A DNA stretch of 64,000 nucleotides from Carnegiea gigantea (GCA_029747015.1 JAKOGI010001587.1:119501-183500); one strand, 5' to 3'; positions 21,870-35,986 are shown, counted from the first letter of the stretch. Notes: generated by a model not told the origin, from the letters alone. Made by a program: numbers and translations.

Positions 21870-22788
21870 GCTGAGATCAACGTTGATAGAGGGTGCATGG
21901 AAGGTGTGACAATTAATAGAGTCAAAGTCATTTATGAAAATATGAACATATGCTATAAAGTGGTCATTGCCGGTTGGTTGGTCATATTTTGGCATTTTTT
22001 GGGGCGAGAAAGATTGCGTGAAGCTTCTTCTTGGTCATCATCTATGTCTTGTAAATTTGTTTCTTTATTTTTCCTTTTTTCCTTTTTATTCTTTAAAGGG
22101 TACGGTAATTATGATTTATAAAGGGGTCAGGCTTTTAGCCAGCTTATGTACTATATATATATTTACATACATTATTTGTATAATGAAGCTTCATGCTAAC
22201 TAATCCATGTGATCTCGAGCTAGTTTGAACTTTAGTCATATTAATTACGAACCTTTATAACGGTGGTTCAAGTTCAGCCTTAGGTATTATTTTATCCATT
22301 TTATATTTATATTTTTAAATATAAACGTATATTTTTCAAGAATATTAAATATTAGTAAATAGGAGCTTAATTTAGTGAAAACATTAATGTAAAACTATTA
22401 GTCAACCGTACATTTAATTATTACTTAAAAATATTATTTTAAAGAATAATTGTCAAAATTAAAAAAATAGAAACAGTGTAAGGGAGTAATTAGCAATCTC
22501 CCTAAGTACTATGGGTTGGGCATAAGTTGTGTCTTACAATACCATGATCTTTTTGACAAGTTATATTTATAGCCTGTGGGCTTCAATGATGCTATGAGAT
22601 TACTATTAGTTGCTTGCTTTGTTAGTACTTAGTGCATTTTATTAAGTGGTGGTTTTCAATAGCTAGCAAATAGGTTATGTATTAGCGAGATTTTTTGTTT
22701 TCTTCATACGCGATAGAGTAAATGTCTAATTCCCTTTTGGATTTCTTTTTGAATGCTCCTCGTTACATACTAATGATCCCCACCCCCA

Positions 22789-22824
<36 letters not shown>

Positions 22825-23029
22825 CATAATAACAGACCCATTTTAGCTTGCCTAAGTAAGAATTTTGCGCAAATTTGTTGAATTAACTGTTTATAAACAT
22901 CATTATCTGATTATCACCAAAATGAATAATTAAATTAAATAAACAAACAAAATTATATGATAAAAAGGATTAGGCCAACCCAAATCAGTTGAAAACTTGG
23001 AATAAGGACATATATTTGCCAAATGAGGA
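21870..23029. other. Intergenic, AT-rich
   Basis: Only an (AAT)n microsatellite at about 22788-22826 stands out. No gene or element recognised. Confidence 0.6.
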
Positions 23030-24050
23030 TGGGAACCGAAGACTCAGATCACTAGAGAGGGGGTGAATAGGGTGATTGCAAAATTTTAAAATTAACAATT
23101 GAAAGCAAAAACAGAAATTAAATCGAGACAATACACAATGATATTTTAACGAGGTTGGGCCTCAATCAGGCTTAGGTCCCTGCCTAGAGTTATCCAACTC
23201 TAGAATTCAATCTCTTAGAGCTACCTCACTCTAGATATCCCAAGTACTTAAATCAACCTCTTGATTTAAGTATGGGGGGAGTTGTGACCTCACACCAACT
23301 CCTAAGTTCACTCCTTAATAAAGAATTCTTCAATACACTCACAACTTTTGATCACACTGTAATGCTCAGAGTAAATTCACAAATGTATAGCTCAATATTC
23401 TTTAAAGTTGCTTCAACGCTTGCTCTTCCTCATTTGGCCTCTATTTATGAGCTTCAATGGTTGTGCACAAATTCTGTCAAAAAAGAAAATTCTGCCCACA
23501 ATATCTTAAAATTGCATTTCACGCCCTTAAAATTTGGTCAGCAGATTCTGATTTGATTTTCTTGCAATCTTTACCATAATTTGTGTTGATATGAAATTGC
23601 ATAATATCTTTTCCTCGCTATTGTAAAATATTACAGATATTTATTCTACAATCAGGGGATAACGTTACTTAATTTGACTCAAATCATATCATATCATTTT
23701 TACATGTTAAGTATCATGGGTTAGAAGAATATTTATCATGTGAGGATAAAATCACAACAAATCAATTAATTTGATTCCTCAAAATTTGAAATTCAAATTT
23801 TGATTTAGCTAAATAATTTTCTTGATTAACTTCCCAATTTATCAATCAAATAAAATCACACATATATTCTCCATAACGTCCACACGTTTTTCTTGGTATA
23901 AATGAGCTGCTTTATCATGCCCATTTGAAATTTGTCAACCACTTAAATGTCATTACTTGGATTCATTTGATTCATATATATTAATTCAATCTTTTTTATC
24001 TTTCATCAAAATATCAACCAACTTATTCCAAATTTAAGAGTAACTCAACA
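23030..24050. mobile_element. Probable decayed solo LTR (Copia-like)
   Basis: Begins TGGGAACCGAAGACTCAGAT and GAGAGGGGGTGAATAGGGTG, a phrase common at the ends of plant LTRs, with TTTTAACGAGGTTGGGCCTC downstream, and ends AAGAGTAACTCAACA. No convincing 5-bp target duplication was found, and there is no coding remnant inside. Confidence 0.45.
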
Positions 24051-25570
24051 GGAATGATAAATAAAACCATAAACACATGCATCATATACCTTTGATAATG
24101 CAAAATATTATAGTAAAGTAACGGAGGAGTAAATTATTAGGCATGTGAAGTGATTCCTTTTGCTGAGTGAATTAAAAAAAAATTTTAATGTGGTTTTATA
24201 CGGATGCATGCATGATCATGGGCAAAATTATGCGGTCTACGATTACATGTCTAGCAATTAAATTAATGACGAGTGAAAAATATTCCACGGATATATCAAC
24301 AAAACAGTTGCTCATTTAAATTTCATCTGGTGACTCAAAGTGCATTGCACGCCAGGTGTTTGGTAAAATGTCTCACTTGTGATTGGTGAATTGCATAGAC
24401 TTGGTCTCGACTATTGACAATTTTAGGAAGCCATGACAGCAACAACACATGCTGCGGAGCAGCTACACAACCCAAAGTATAATGGGAATTACGAAAGACG
24501 CACTGATTTGTGGTCAAAGGAGCGAGAATGGAAGAAAAATTAGGGAAATCTGCTATTAAAGCGAAAACCCAAAAGAAGAAGTCTCAAAAACCCAAATTCA
24601 TTCTAGGCAGAATCCTCACAAGTCTAACACAGTATTTCATGAACCTAATAGAAACCGTATTTGATCGATAGATTACACATGCAATTAGATATAGTGGAAA
24701 AACAATTTTGTCATACTTGCGTATGAACAATCTGTCAGTAAAAGCATGTACTTTTGAAAGCATGGTATAATCCATTTTGTGATTCAACAATGTGTATTCA
24801 ATTCTTATAGCCACCATTTATACTTGCTAACCTTGGGGGTTCAAAGTCGCGTGTCCCTTATAATTGGGGTCTAATTTGAAAGTTTGAATAAGAACTCACG
24901 TGAGTAATTACGTACATACGTACAGTGTTGGTAAAAGAATGTGAAAATAGAAACTTGACATGCCCCACTCCACAAAATATGCATGTCGACCAATCACATT
25001 TACGAACCTTTTAATTGTTGGCCTTCAGAACTCTGAAAACCTTACATCGACTGCAAATACATGGCGGTAGTTAGCATTATGTAAGCCAATGTACACTACT
25101 TAACTACAATACCCTACTCTAATTTATGTCTAATATACCCAACGACTATTATATTGCTAGCTAATGAATCTGAAGTAAACTTATTCTACCAGCTTCCACA
25201 AGGTTAGCAAAACAAATGTTTGACACTACGTATTTACTTTAATGTACTACTGCTCCTTCCAGAATTACAGCCATCTTTATTTGTTGAGTAAATAGTGGCT
25301 TGAATTGTGACCTTTCCGCTATGCGTGATGCAATTTAGTGTCACCCTGCTCAAATGTGTTTAAACTGTATGGTCAACATGTACTACTATATGTGATGTTT
25401 ACTATGAAACCTGCATTCACACCGTACTGTATTCATGCATGTTGTCAGACTCAGAACGCAATATCGTACATTGCTAATGCTATACTATTTACTGGTGTTT
25501 GGCATACGTTTTTCGTACTTATATGCATGCATGCACTTCTCTAATTGATTTCCATGACATGGTGTAGGAG
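24051..25570. other. Intergenic, left flank of CACTA remnant
   Basis: No gene seen. It was searched for a CACTACAAGAAAG-type left terminus and GGTCTC/GAGACC repeats matching the right end at 28911; none found. TTTGACACTACG at 25220 is only a partial match. Confidence 0.55.
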
Positions 25571-26044
25571 TAGGTCAGCATGGACGGGGCGAGCGGAGCC
25601 ATTACCCAGTACGACTCCCAGGAGACGCAGCCTCCGGAGTTTCCGATAGAGGGCGATAGCGCTACATTCACACGGGTCCACCTTGTGCCTAACACGGACA
25701 AGTGGTAAGCGTCAGTAACTTTCACAATTCGTAAGTCCGAGACGTCATACGATTTCCTTCAATTTGTGCGCACTGTTGTATCGCAGGTTTGGTGATCGAG
25801 ATGTCGCACGAGCCATCTCCGAGACCATTCTTACATACTACAAGGATGTTTTCACGTGTTGGCGGGACGCCCCTGTGGACCACAAGCGGTTTTGGTGGAA
25901 TTGTTTTAAGGTAAGGATGGTACACTTTGCAATATATGTAAACTGGTTTTGTTTCCCCCTCTTGAGTATGCGTATTTATGTTCGTACATATACGTATAAA
26001 TGTATAATGAGATTGTGATGCCCGATTTTGTGTAATGTAAACCT

Positions 26045-26851
<807 letters not shown>

Positions 26852-27859
26852 GTATGTGTACGCATGTGTATACATATACATACACCCGCATATGGACATA
26901 CCTGTACACGTATACATACGTATATAAACACGTATGTTACTAACTCATTATTGTGACTTGCATGTGCAGGAACGATTCACATGGGATCCTGAGCATGAGG
27001 ACTTAGTGAGAAGAGAATGGCAGCAGAAGGTACGGGTCAGACTGAAGGATATAGTGCACAAGACCTCCAAGGACCCTCCAGAGAAGATCATTCATTGGAT
27101 GACTGATGGTATTCGCACTGCAATGAAGACCAAGAGGGACACAGATGAGGATTTCAAGAGGCGATCGGAGAGAAACAGGAAGAACAAGGTAGAGGGCCGA
27201 AGGCAAAGATTGGGCACAGTCAGGGGTCTATATCTGCAACAATGTGGGCTCAGAGACTGGTATGAAACAGTTACATGCTGTAGTGAAATATATTATCTTC
27301 ACTTTGAAAAGTTGCCCATGTGGAAATAAATATGTGTATGTGACAGGCGAAGCAGCTGCGAAGAAGACCTTCGGCTGCTGAGTTATTTGTCACCACTCAT
27401 TCCAAGGTTGACGAGAGTGGTCACCGCATTTGGTGCGATGAGTACGCTCAGAGTGTGTATGTAAGTATCCCATCTATCCCATCATTATCCAAGCTTCGTT
27501 CACTACGTAGATATCTGAAATGTACGCATATGTAACTTGTTTGCCTTCCTGATTTGTTTGAAACGATACAGGACAAATATGAGCAGCTGAAAGAGGGAAC
27601 TGATGTGCAAGTCGGTTTCGCAGCAGATGATCACCTGTTCTTCAAGGCAAGTGGAGGCTGGAGTGACAAGGGCTCCATATACGGACTTGGAAGAGAGGGT
27701 GCAGCCATGTTTGAGAGACCGATCGCGTGTAGGCGTAGTGGCGGCAGCACTTCCTCCGCATATTCTTCTCCCATAGTAACCCAGCTCCAAGATCAGTTGC
27801 AAACGACACAGAATGAGCTGCAAACGACTCAGGCTCGACTTCATTCGACAGAGGAGGAG

Positions 27860-27945
27860 CTGAGGAGTACTAGGGAGGAGTTGAGTAGTACTAGGGAGGA
27901 GTTGAGTACTACTAGGGCGGAGTTGGAAGCTACCAGGAAGGAGAT
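27860..27945 (+). repeat. 21-bp minisatellite encoding a heptad coiled coil
   Basis: AGGAGTACTAGGGAGGAGTT-like 21-bp units repeat in tandem, one heptad each, inside TNPA-like exon 5. Confidence 0.85.
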
Positions 27946-28278
27946 GGATGTGCAACGCATTGGGCTGCTGGAGCTTAATGCTCGGTTTGATAGCTTTTCA
28001 GCACTGTTGGCCACCCCACCCGTGCCGACAACTCTCAGGCATCGTCGTAGATGTAGGTATGTGTAGATGTTCATGTTAATTGTAAATTCGGCTATGTGTA
28101 GATGTAGGCAGCGTCGTACTCTGTCACATTGTAATTTCATGCATATGACCGATGGAACTCTGTAATTGTTGTGTTCGTGGAATGCGAAATTCTGGATATT
28201 TTGGTGCTATTTGTGTAATCTCGATTTAATTTAGAGATGCTCAACTACATGGTATGTATATAGCAAACAATATGCCCA

Positions 28279-28895
28279 GATTGGAGACCGAAATTGGTAT
28301 TCTGGTCTCTGTTAGAGACCGAGATGCAAGTTTGGTCTCCAACGCAGGCTAGCAGGAACCTCAGCCTGTGTTGGAGACCAACATGAAAATCGGTCTCCAA
28401 TTGAGACCGGACACCCGGTCTCCAGTGGAGACCGACACAATATGTTTGGTCTCAGATTGAGACCACATATATTGGTCTCCAATTGAGACCAACAGTTTTG
28501 GTGTCAATTAGAGACCATGTAGATTTGGTCTCTAATGAAGACCACGGAAGTTGGTGTCAATTCGAGACCAGCCAACTCGGTCTCTGTTAGAGACCGACAT
28601 TCCTGGTCTCTAATTGAGACCAGAACGTTTGGTCTCAATTAGAGACCGGCTTATTTTTGATCTCAGATGGAGACCGGATTTGCTTGGTCTCAGTCAGAGA
28701 CCGGTAACCTGGTCTCAATTAGAGACCGGCACATTTGGTCTCAATTAGACACCACTATGCGCTTTTTGGTCTCTAAATTTGAATTGCTACCAAAGGTTTA
28801 GAGACCGAAGATTTTCGGTCTCTGTTTGGTCTCTAAAATTATTTAGAGACCGGCTTGCCTCAGTTAGAGACCGAAAGACTTCGGTCTCTAACTGG
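28279..28895. repeat. CACTA subterminal palindrome array (about 19 units)
   Basis: Units of the form TTGGTCTCAATTAGAGACC occur every 30-35 bp; individual units vary in the 4-5 central bases. Such arrays are TNPA binding sites in CACTA elements. Each unit is itself an inverted repeat. Confidence 0.92.
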
Positions 28896-28911
28896 GCGCT
28901 TTCTTGTAGTG
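28894..28911 (-). repeat. CACTA terminal inverted repeat (right end)
   Basis: Ends CTTTCTTGTAGTG at 28911. The following TTT may be the 3-bp target copy, but it cannot be verified without a left end. Confidence 0.75.
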
Positions 28912-31900
28912 TTTGACCACCAAACTGCTGATAAATTATGAGAGATTCATTCATATATTTGATTTGTGCAATTAATAAGATTTATTCACGTAGTATTTAC
29001 AGTCAACATGCATAAAATATAATGATGATGGGAGTTAGGAAGTATTTACATATATAAAGGAGACAGAAAATTAAATTAATTAATAATTTCGATTAATTAA
29101 CGTATGAAAGGCTGGCATGCATTATTGGATCGTTTAGCTAGCTAGGCTCGATAGACTTCCGATTGTTGAAACCCTATACGACAAATAAATAAAGAAATCA
29201 CAAGTTTGCAATATTTAATATATTAGTATTTGTACTTTTCATGACCAATGCACAAAGATAAACGTTGAAAACAGTCAGCTTGTAGACAACTGACTTGTTT
29301 AACTAGCCCACTACTTATATATCCAAATACATATCCCATTATCCAATTATAAAAAACCGAAACATTTGTTATTTGTTAGGGAGCACAAAAATCAACTTAG
29401 ACAAAATTTGAACACATTTTTTTAAATAAATAAATGTGGCAAAATTTTAAGTAATTTAGTAATATTTTTGTGAGAGGAAATAGATTGTCGATGGAGCAAT
29501 CATGTGCTTAATAGTTTCAAAGGTATAGCTATACAATGAAAATGCATGTGGAATTGTCAGTTAATTTAACTAGTAAAGTCTATAATTAAAGTTATTATTA
29601 GATATCTGCATTTAAATTCTGCATATGTCGACCTTTATGTCTCCTACACACTAAAAAAAAATATGATTAAAATTTATTATGGAAACTTTTTGTGCATAAT
29701 TATATCATTACATGTCTCTAGATTAGTTAAGATCGTACATTAGCGAATCTAATTAAAGAACATCTGTGTTAGGGACATATTAAAATATAAAATTTTTCCA
29801 ACACCTTCAATTATCAGCTTAAAGTGTTAATTAAGTCGAGGTTGAATTAGATAAAAGTAATTTTCAGCTTTCGAAATATTCTGTTAATTTTCACGACATT
29901 GAAGTGCTCTGGATGCAGATTATAGACTTGCGACAGTTTTGTTCATTTCAATCGATTTAATGTAAATTTTTTAGAGCAACTTAAACTTTTTGCGGAGATT
30001 TAAAATTTTCATTAAACTATAAAACTTATCCCAAACATTGTGTGCAACTATATGAAATTTTTTAAGGGGTGCTTGTTAAGTTAATTAGGAGTTATTTGAA
30101 GAGTTTTTGAATTACCTGTACTTTTAATATAAATATATACAACAGTCTAAAATAACAACTTAAACTTGATGAATAGTGTAATCAACACAACTCATGAGAA
30201 CATAATATACAACAAATTGAATTAATCTTTACATTAAACCAACGCATCATCTCATACCAATACCAACTTATTATAGTTTCAAGCTGCAAAAAAAAAAAAA
30301 AAATCAAATTTATAACTAATTTAATCCTTACTTGGATCAAAAACTCATTGACCAAGTCTACTTTATTTTAAGAAATGGTGGTTCACCAAATCTTTAAAAA
30401 ATGTGTTTAAGAGCATGACATATATGCTGACCAGCTAGACATGAGCAGTGGTCAGCACTGGCTTTCATGTATTGGAAGATTCTATTCAACCATCAAATCA
30501 TTATATTCATCAATCGGAGTTTTAAAGAGCAAAGTACTGAACCCAGAGCACCGTCTGCCAACGCTTCCAAGCCAACTAGTACTCTTTTTTACAATAATAG
30601 TTAGTTACTCTTTGTCTTTCCTTTCTTTGTTTACTAATAATAATTATGATAATGGTAATAATACCTTAGCAAATTAAGATACAATGATTGAAAACCTTTA
30701 TTGATTATTATAAGAATTATGTTGGCTGCTATTCCAAGCCCTATTCTAACGAAGTAAGCATTGGTGTCATGTCAGTTGTCACCGACATGTTTGACAAGCA
30801 AGTCAAATTAACTGATGTGGCTCACAATTAGAGTATTTTCAGTCAGAATTCTAAAATTTAAAACTCCACTTTATCATATCAGTAAAAGTTGCATATTTTG
30901 AAACTTGTGTTCTTTCACTTTTATAATGTATGAAAGTCAAATTTGGATCACCCAATAGAAATATTTGTTGTGAATTCACCTTATAACACACAACTTTTTT
31001 TTTTTTTATCACCTAAAATTATATTTTGCCCCCAAAAAAAGAAAAATAAAAATAGCTCACAAAAGGACAAAAAGTGAGGCACGCGGGATGGAACGCTAGG
31101 TTGCTACCTAGTTCCTACCTGCATGCAATTCCATCCGATCCTAAATTACAATTGGACACTAGGCATGGTTGGCCCCACGTGTGGAATGCATTCCATGCGT
31201 AGGGGAATGGGGACGCACTTAATCTACAATTTCATTGGATACTTCTCCATTTTAACCTAGTAATAATATTAGATGAACAATTGAAAAAAATATTTATTTT
31301 TCATAACTAAATTACCGCATCATTATATAAAGGGGTTAATATATTTATGATTCTGTGGTGGCATACATAAAATAAATACTCCAAAATTTGTTATGTTCGT
31401 GGACTAACTTACTTATCAAATGTGGACGTTAGTATCTCGAAAAGTCAAGTACTAAACATATACCATCTATACATGACGCAGAAACTATAACATAGTTAGA
31501 TTAACAAGGCCCTGTTATTTTCAATTTATTTTTACTGAACTTATTTGAATTAGATTAATGTTTATTGAACTGAATTGAATTGCATTTACTTACTTTTGTT
31601 GATTCTGAAGTTAATTTTGCTGAATTGAATTGAACTTAGCTTATTCTTTCTGAACTCCACTTATTTTTTTTAAATTGAATCGAGTTAAACTTTTTTTTTA
31701 ATTTAACATGAACTAAATTGTACTTATTTTAAAAACAATAAATCAAAGAAAAAAAATCTTATCTTATGCCAACATGTGACTCTGCTACAGATAAATATTC
31801 TCAAATTTGCAGACGTTCAATGCTAATTTGAAAAATGAGATTATTCACATTCAATGCCCACAAATTTGTAATTTCTTGGAATCCAGGGGAAAATTGTGGT

Positions 31901-32240
31901 GCGAGGTAATTGTGGACTAGGTGATCGACTTGTGCTGGGCCGCTCAATTCCACAACAATTAGAATCTGGGCCTAATGAGAACAGAAGTGATAATAACTGG
32001 CTGCCTCAGGCCCAAAGAAATGACAATCAATGTCCAGTCAATTTCAGCCCAAGAAGGATATTGAGGAGGAGATATAAAACAAACAAACCCAAGTCCAAAC
32101 CTCAAATATCTTCAGTCAAGTCGTTAGCAAAAGATAAGTCCCTGAAAAAGATCTCATATTTATCCGCTCATTCAGACCGCCCTCCTTCTAAAAACCCCCA
32201 AAAATCAACATAAATATCTCATAAACCCTCCTCAAAACCC
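28912..32240. other. Intergenic, AT-rich, no gene recognised
   Basis: 3.3 kb of low-complexity AT-rich DNA with a 15-A run near 30290. Open frames at 30441-30677 and 31896-32213 lack family features; the second lies just upstream of the small candidate gene and may overlap its promoter. Confidence 0.55.
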
Positions 32241-32245
32241 CCATT

Positions 32246-32252
32246 TATATAT
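32246..32252 (+). promoter_or_regulatory. Candidate TATA box of the 33-codon gene
   Basis: TTTATATATCCCCCAAACTC lies about 130 bp upstream of the ATG and is followed by a CT-rich leader, as in normal plant promoters. Confidence 0.5.
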
Positions 32253-32378
32253 CCCCCAAACTCCCATCCAAATTATCAGACTACGCTTGATTAATCCTCT
32301 TTTTTCTCTGTCTTCTTCATCAATCATCATCAGCATCATCATCATCTTGTTGTTGTTCGTAATCAATCAATCGAAGCC

Positions 32379-32480
32379 ATGTTCAGGCTAGCTCACAATC
32401 TGACCATCATCGGTAAATTAGCATCCATCTTCTACCTCTTATACGACGCCGTTGCGCCCTCTCTTGCCAGATACTTCTGA
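32379..32480 (+). CDS. Candidate small membrane peptide, 33 aa
   Basis: ATG at 32379 in a good context (GAAGCCATGTT), TGA at 32478-32480. The peptide starts MFRLAHNLTIIGKLASIF and ends LARYF; it is mainly hydrophobic with a few basic residues, compatible with one membrane-spanning or amphipathic helix. A TATA-like box, CT-rich leader with TCATCATCA repeats, and a rise in GC around the frame support a real transcript. No known family is recognised. A GTAAAT after codon 11 could be a splice donor, in which case the product would differ. GC-rich DNA continues to about 32620 and could be 3' UTR. Confidence 0.45.
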   Translation: MFRLAHNLTIIGKLASIFYLLYDAVAPSLARYF

Positions 32481-32775
32481 AGACTATAAATAGAATGAAA
32501 GAGCATCGTGGCGGCGCGTGCGCGGTACATACGGCGGAGCAACCGCTGTTACCGTTCGGTGTGGCGGCGGTCGGTTAATATTAGCGGATTGATCGTTTGT
32601 GCTTGTGTCCTGAGGCCATTCCAATTTGAGGGCTTTCCTGTAATTTGTAATTTTTTAAATCGTTTTTTCCTCATTTTTTTTTTAGCACATAAGTTATGCA
32701 GTACCGTTGTTTTAACGGGAGTGAACGTTGATGTGTTGATGTCCGCAAAGTAGGTTACTATTTTTATTTTTATTT

Positions 32776-32862
32776 TTATTTTTTGCCCATTTTTTGGAGT
32801 GTTTGTAACTCATTCTATTTTTTTTTGCCCATTTTTTTGGAGTGTTTGTAACTAATTCTATA
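32776..32862 (+). repeat. Tandem repeat, TTTGCCCATTTTTTGGAGTG
   Basis: Two nearly identical copies of about 40 bp ending GTTTGTAACT-ATTCTAT, preceded by (TTTTTA)n. Confidence 0.9.
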
Positions 32863-32879
32863 ATGATAAATGCAATATT

Positions 32880-32961
32880 CAACCGCGGTGATTGAAGGGA
32901 CTATAGGGAGTGTCACTACTAAACCGCGGTGATTGAAGGGACTATAGGGAGTGTCACTACT
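32880..32961 (+). repeat. Perfect 41-bp tandem duplication
   Basis: AAACCGCGGTGATTGAAGGG...GTGTCACTACT occurs twice head to tail with no difference seen apart from the outermost bases. Confidence 0.93.
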
Positions 32962-33095
32962 GTATTTTATGTAATGCAATCAATTATGGACACTTTTGTA
33001 AAAGATATTAAAATAATTATATGTAGTTAGATGAGTTTGTCTTGAGCCAATATTTTATTTTATGAAAACAAATTTATATGCTGTGTAGGTAGAAG

Positions 33096-33338
33096 TAGAG
33101 CTGGAAAAGTTTGATCTGATATGATAATATAATCTGAATTCAATCTGAAGTTACCGAGAGAAATCAAAACCCGACATGAATCGAATTAATTTTAATGCGA
33201 AGTCGACACAAGTTGACCGTTTAGCGTGAAAATATTTTATTTTTTTATTTTGAGTATATTTAAATTATTTTCAAGGTTAACATGAATTGATCTGTTTATT
33301 AAACGGATCAATCCGAATTGACCCGTTATTCAGCTCTA
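33096..33338. mobile_element. MITE with TAGAGCTG termini (copy 1)
   Basis: Starts TAGAGCTGGAAAAG and ends TTCAGCTCTA, an 8-bp perfect terminal inverted repeat over 243 bp. An inverted, related copy lies at 62417-62640, sharing GATAATC, GTTACCGAGAG-like and TTTAATAAACGG-like blocks. The target duplication is unclear. Confidence 0.62.
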
Positions 33339-33429
33339 GAGTAAGGATGTCTACATCTGATTCTCTTTAGATATTGCAAAAGCACGACCGTAATTGTGTC
33401 GCGGTTGATAACAAAATTGCATTACTATC

Positions 33430-33640
33430 TCAATTACATTACTATCTTAGTTGTGATTAACTATTATGTAAGGTTTGGCTAAACATACTATAATACAATC
33501 ATGATTATATAGTTTGTGGTAATTATAATTACAAGATAATTGTTATTTGTTGTACTTTTACAACAAGTAAGATAACAGAAGTATAATTATGAATTTGTTT
33601 ACATTAAATGCTTGCTTACATCCAATCAAACACTACCTTA
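33430..33640. mobile_element. MITE-like repeat, copy 2 (ATTACATCCAACCAAA family)
   Basis: Similar to 19270-19490: ATCATGATTATATAGTTTGT, GTAATTATAATTACAAG and CTTACATCCAATCAAACACT. A decayed copy. Confidence 0.5.
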
Positions 33641-33661
33641 AAGATTTTATAAGTCGATTTA

Positions 33662-33850
33662 GGTCGTATTCGGCAAAACTACCTGTTTTGAATAGCTAAT
33701 AGTTGTTTAGATAGCATATAGTGGTTCTTAATTATTAGCGAACAGTTATTTAGATGAACAATTAAAGCAACTGTGTCCAGTAAATGGAAATATTGGGTTA
33801 GCTAATTATTGCAAACTGACAATAAGGATATAGATAATTTTTAAAAATAA
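33662..33850. mobile_element. Fragment of TTCGGCAAAAC-type TIR element
   Basis: GGTCGTATTCGGCAAAACTA resembles the left end of the element at 60691-61124 (GGGCGTATTCGGCAACAG). The right terminus was not found. Confidence 0.4.
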
Positions 33851-35680
33851 AATTTTCAAAAGGTATTTTCTAGCAAGAAAATACGAAGTATTACTATTGA
33901 ATACCAAGAACTAATATAACTACCTTTTTAGAAATACTTGTTGAAATACTATTAGTTCAAATACTATGTTATTAAACGCTAAAAATTAACTAATTAACAA
34001 ATTGATTAGATTAAAATACTAAGTGGTACTCAAAGCATTATTGCTGAACTTGATTTTAGTTGATGTAAGCATTTGATTTTCAAATTCAGCTAAAAACGAA
34101 CTGCATAAACTTGAGTTTGAATTTGGGTGCTGTGGGTCATATTCAAGGCCAATCAGTGGGCTTTCAATGATCCAAGTTGCTCGAGATTGGGGGAAGACCA
34201 AACTAGTATTAACTTCATATATAAAAATATCTTAGCTGGCGAGCAAAACTAGCTATCATCACGCATTACCTTGATTAGACATTTGGACCCCAGTCGGACG
34301 ACTAATTTGTCAAGTGACAAGTTCCACGACTGCCCTTGTTTTGTTCATTTAAAAGAAATCGAGGGATTTATATTATATATAAGAAATTAAAATTTTTGAT
34401 GCTTATTATGCTCCGGAAGTTGAGATATCTAATGCTTATGAATCTTAAAAATTAGGGCACTTGAGTTGATTAAAATTTTTGTGACCATAGAACTGATATG
34501 GGTTTATCAGAGCAGGCAAAGAACCTAATATTATGTTCTACCTTAATTTGAATCTAATGTATGTTTTGACTTTAAAAAAAATAATAAAGATAGAGAGACA
34601 GAGCTTTTTTTTTTGGTTGAATTACCTGCTTGCCCGTAAGAGGGAGATGTGATTTTTTTTTTTTTGGTCTTAGATCTTCCATTTTACTAAAATCGAGCTG
34701 CAGCTGGCCCAATATTAGATAAAGCTCTCTCATCATAGATTTTCTTCATTCACAAGACTTAAATCCGAAACCTTATTTAAGGGGAGAAAGTGTCAAATTA
34801 CTTGAACCAACCTGTATTGATAGAGAGATGTGGGTTGTGGTTGCCAAATGAAAATTTTCATTCTGGTTTTTTAATACCGCATTATCCAACACTGAAGTAG
34901 ATGTTATTTCAATTACTCTTTTGCCCCTTTAATTATTGAATTGAATTTGTATTTTGGAGGCAACGTAGAGCAAACGGAAGGCCATATGCCCTCTCGATAA
35001 CAATAGTTAAATGACAATAGCACGGCCAAACGGGTGGCTTCATCCCTAACTTTGGCATTGGCTAGGGCGGCTCTTAATTTCATAGAATTTGTCTTTTCTT
35101 TTCCGTTTCATACCAAACAAATTCGTAATGAACTCAAAGTATTAAAAGCTTCATCTCCTCAAATATTGACTCCTTGTTAGATGTTGTCTCAACTCCAATG
35201 ACTAAGGCCATGTTTGAGCTGATGTATTTACCTGTTTGCGATCTTTCGACTGATTTGTCGATTTTAAGAGTTGATCGATCCCTTCATAATGTGTTATTAT
35301 TTGAGCTGATTATGGTGGCTTTTGATCTACTTTCATGACTCCTATTTATTGAGCATTTTATGGAAAAAATTTTTGTGCCCATTTGTGTGGCATTTTTGGC
35401 ATTCAGGCATTCAGAATGCCTCAAAACACCTTCCTTTCACCATTTGTAAGGCTTTTATGGAGCCGAGTTTTGCCTCTTTTATTCCAGTATTTTCTAATCT
35501 AGGTCGAGCGAGTGTTTTGTGGGAGATTATTGTAATCACCTTTTGATCTCGTGAGGCTCACCGTTATTGAGATAGTTGTTGTACGCACTCTTATTATATT
35601 GGATTTTGTGTCATCTTGTCACCCGTAGTTTTTCTCTCGATTTGGGCTTTCTCCTAAAATCTTCTATGCCCATTATTTTA
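33851..35680. other. Intergenic, no gene recognised
   Basis: AT-rich with short T-runs near 34600 and 34655. Short open frames at 34019-34201 (minus) and 35322-35546 (plus) have no family signal. Confidence 0.55.
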
Positions 35681-35929
35681 AGGGTTTTTGGAATACAATA
35701 ATCTAAACTTTGAGGGGTCTGGAAGGCAATAATCTAAACTTAAAAAATTCTTGCCAGTGAGCTGAACTTTTAATATATTTATTTCTAGTGTTACACCACC
35801 GAGTCAGACTCGTCGGAAATATAACATGGCGGTGGTGGAATCAGACGTGTAATATTGGAGCAATTAAAAAAAAAGAAAAAACCTTAACACATCACCTACC
35901 TTTCCTTCCAATTCTCTCTCCTCCCCTTA

Positions 35930-35986
<57 letters not shown>

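Noticed and set aside
25220..25240. CACTACGTATT as left CACTA terminus
   Set aside because: Matches only six terminal bases, lacks subterminal repeats, and the flanks do not give a 3-bp target copy.
28279..28895. CRISPR-like or regulatory array
   Set aside because: Fits CACTA subterminal repeats with an adjacent terminus and TNPA-like gene.
30441..30677. 78-codon frame with hydrophobic end
   Set aside because: No leader, splice or family signal; composition like surrounding AT-rich DNA.
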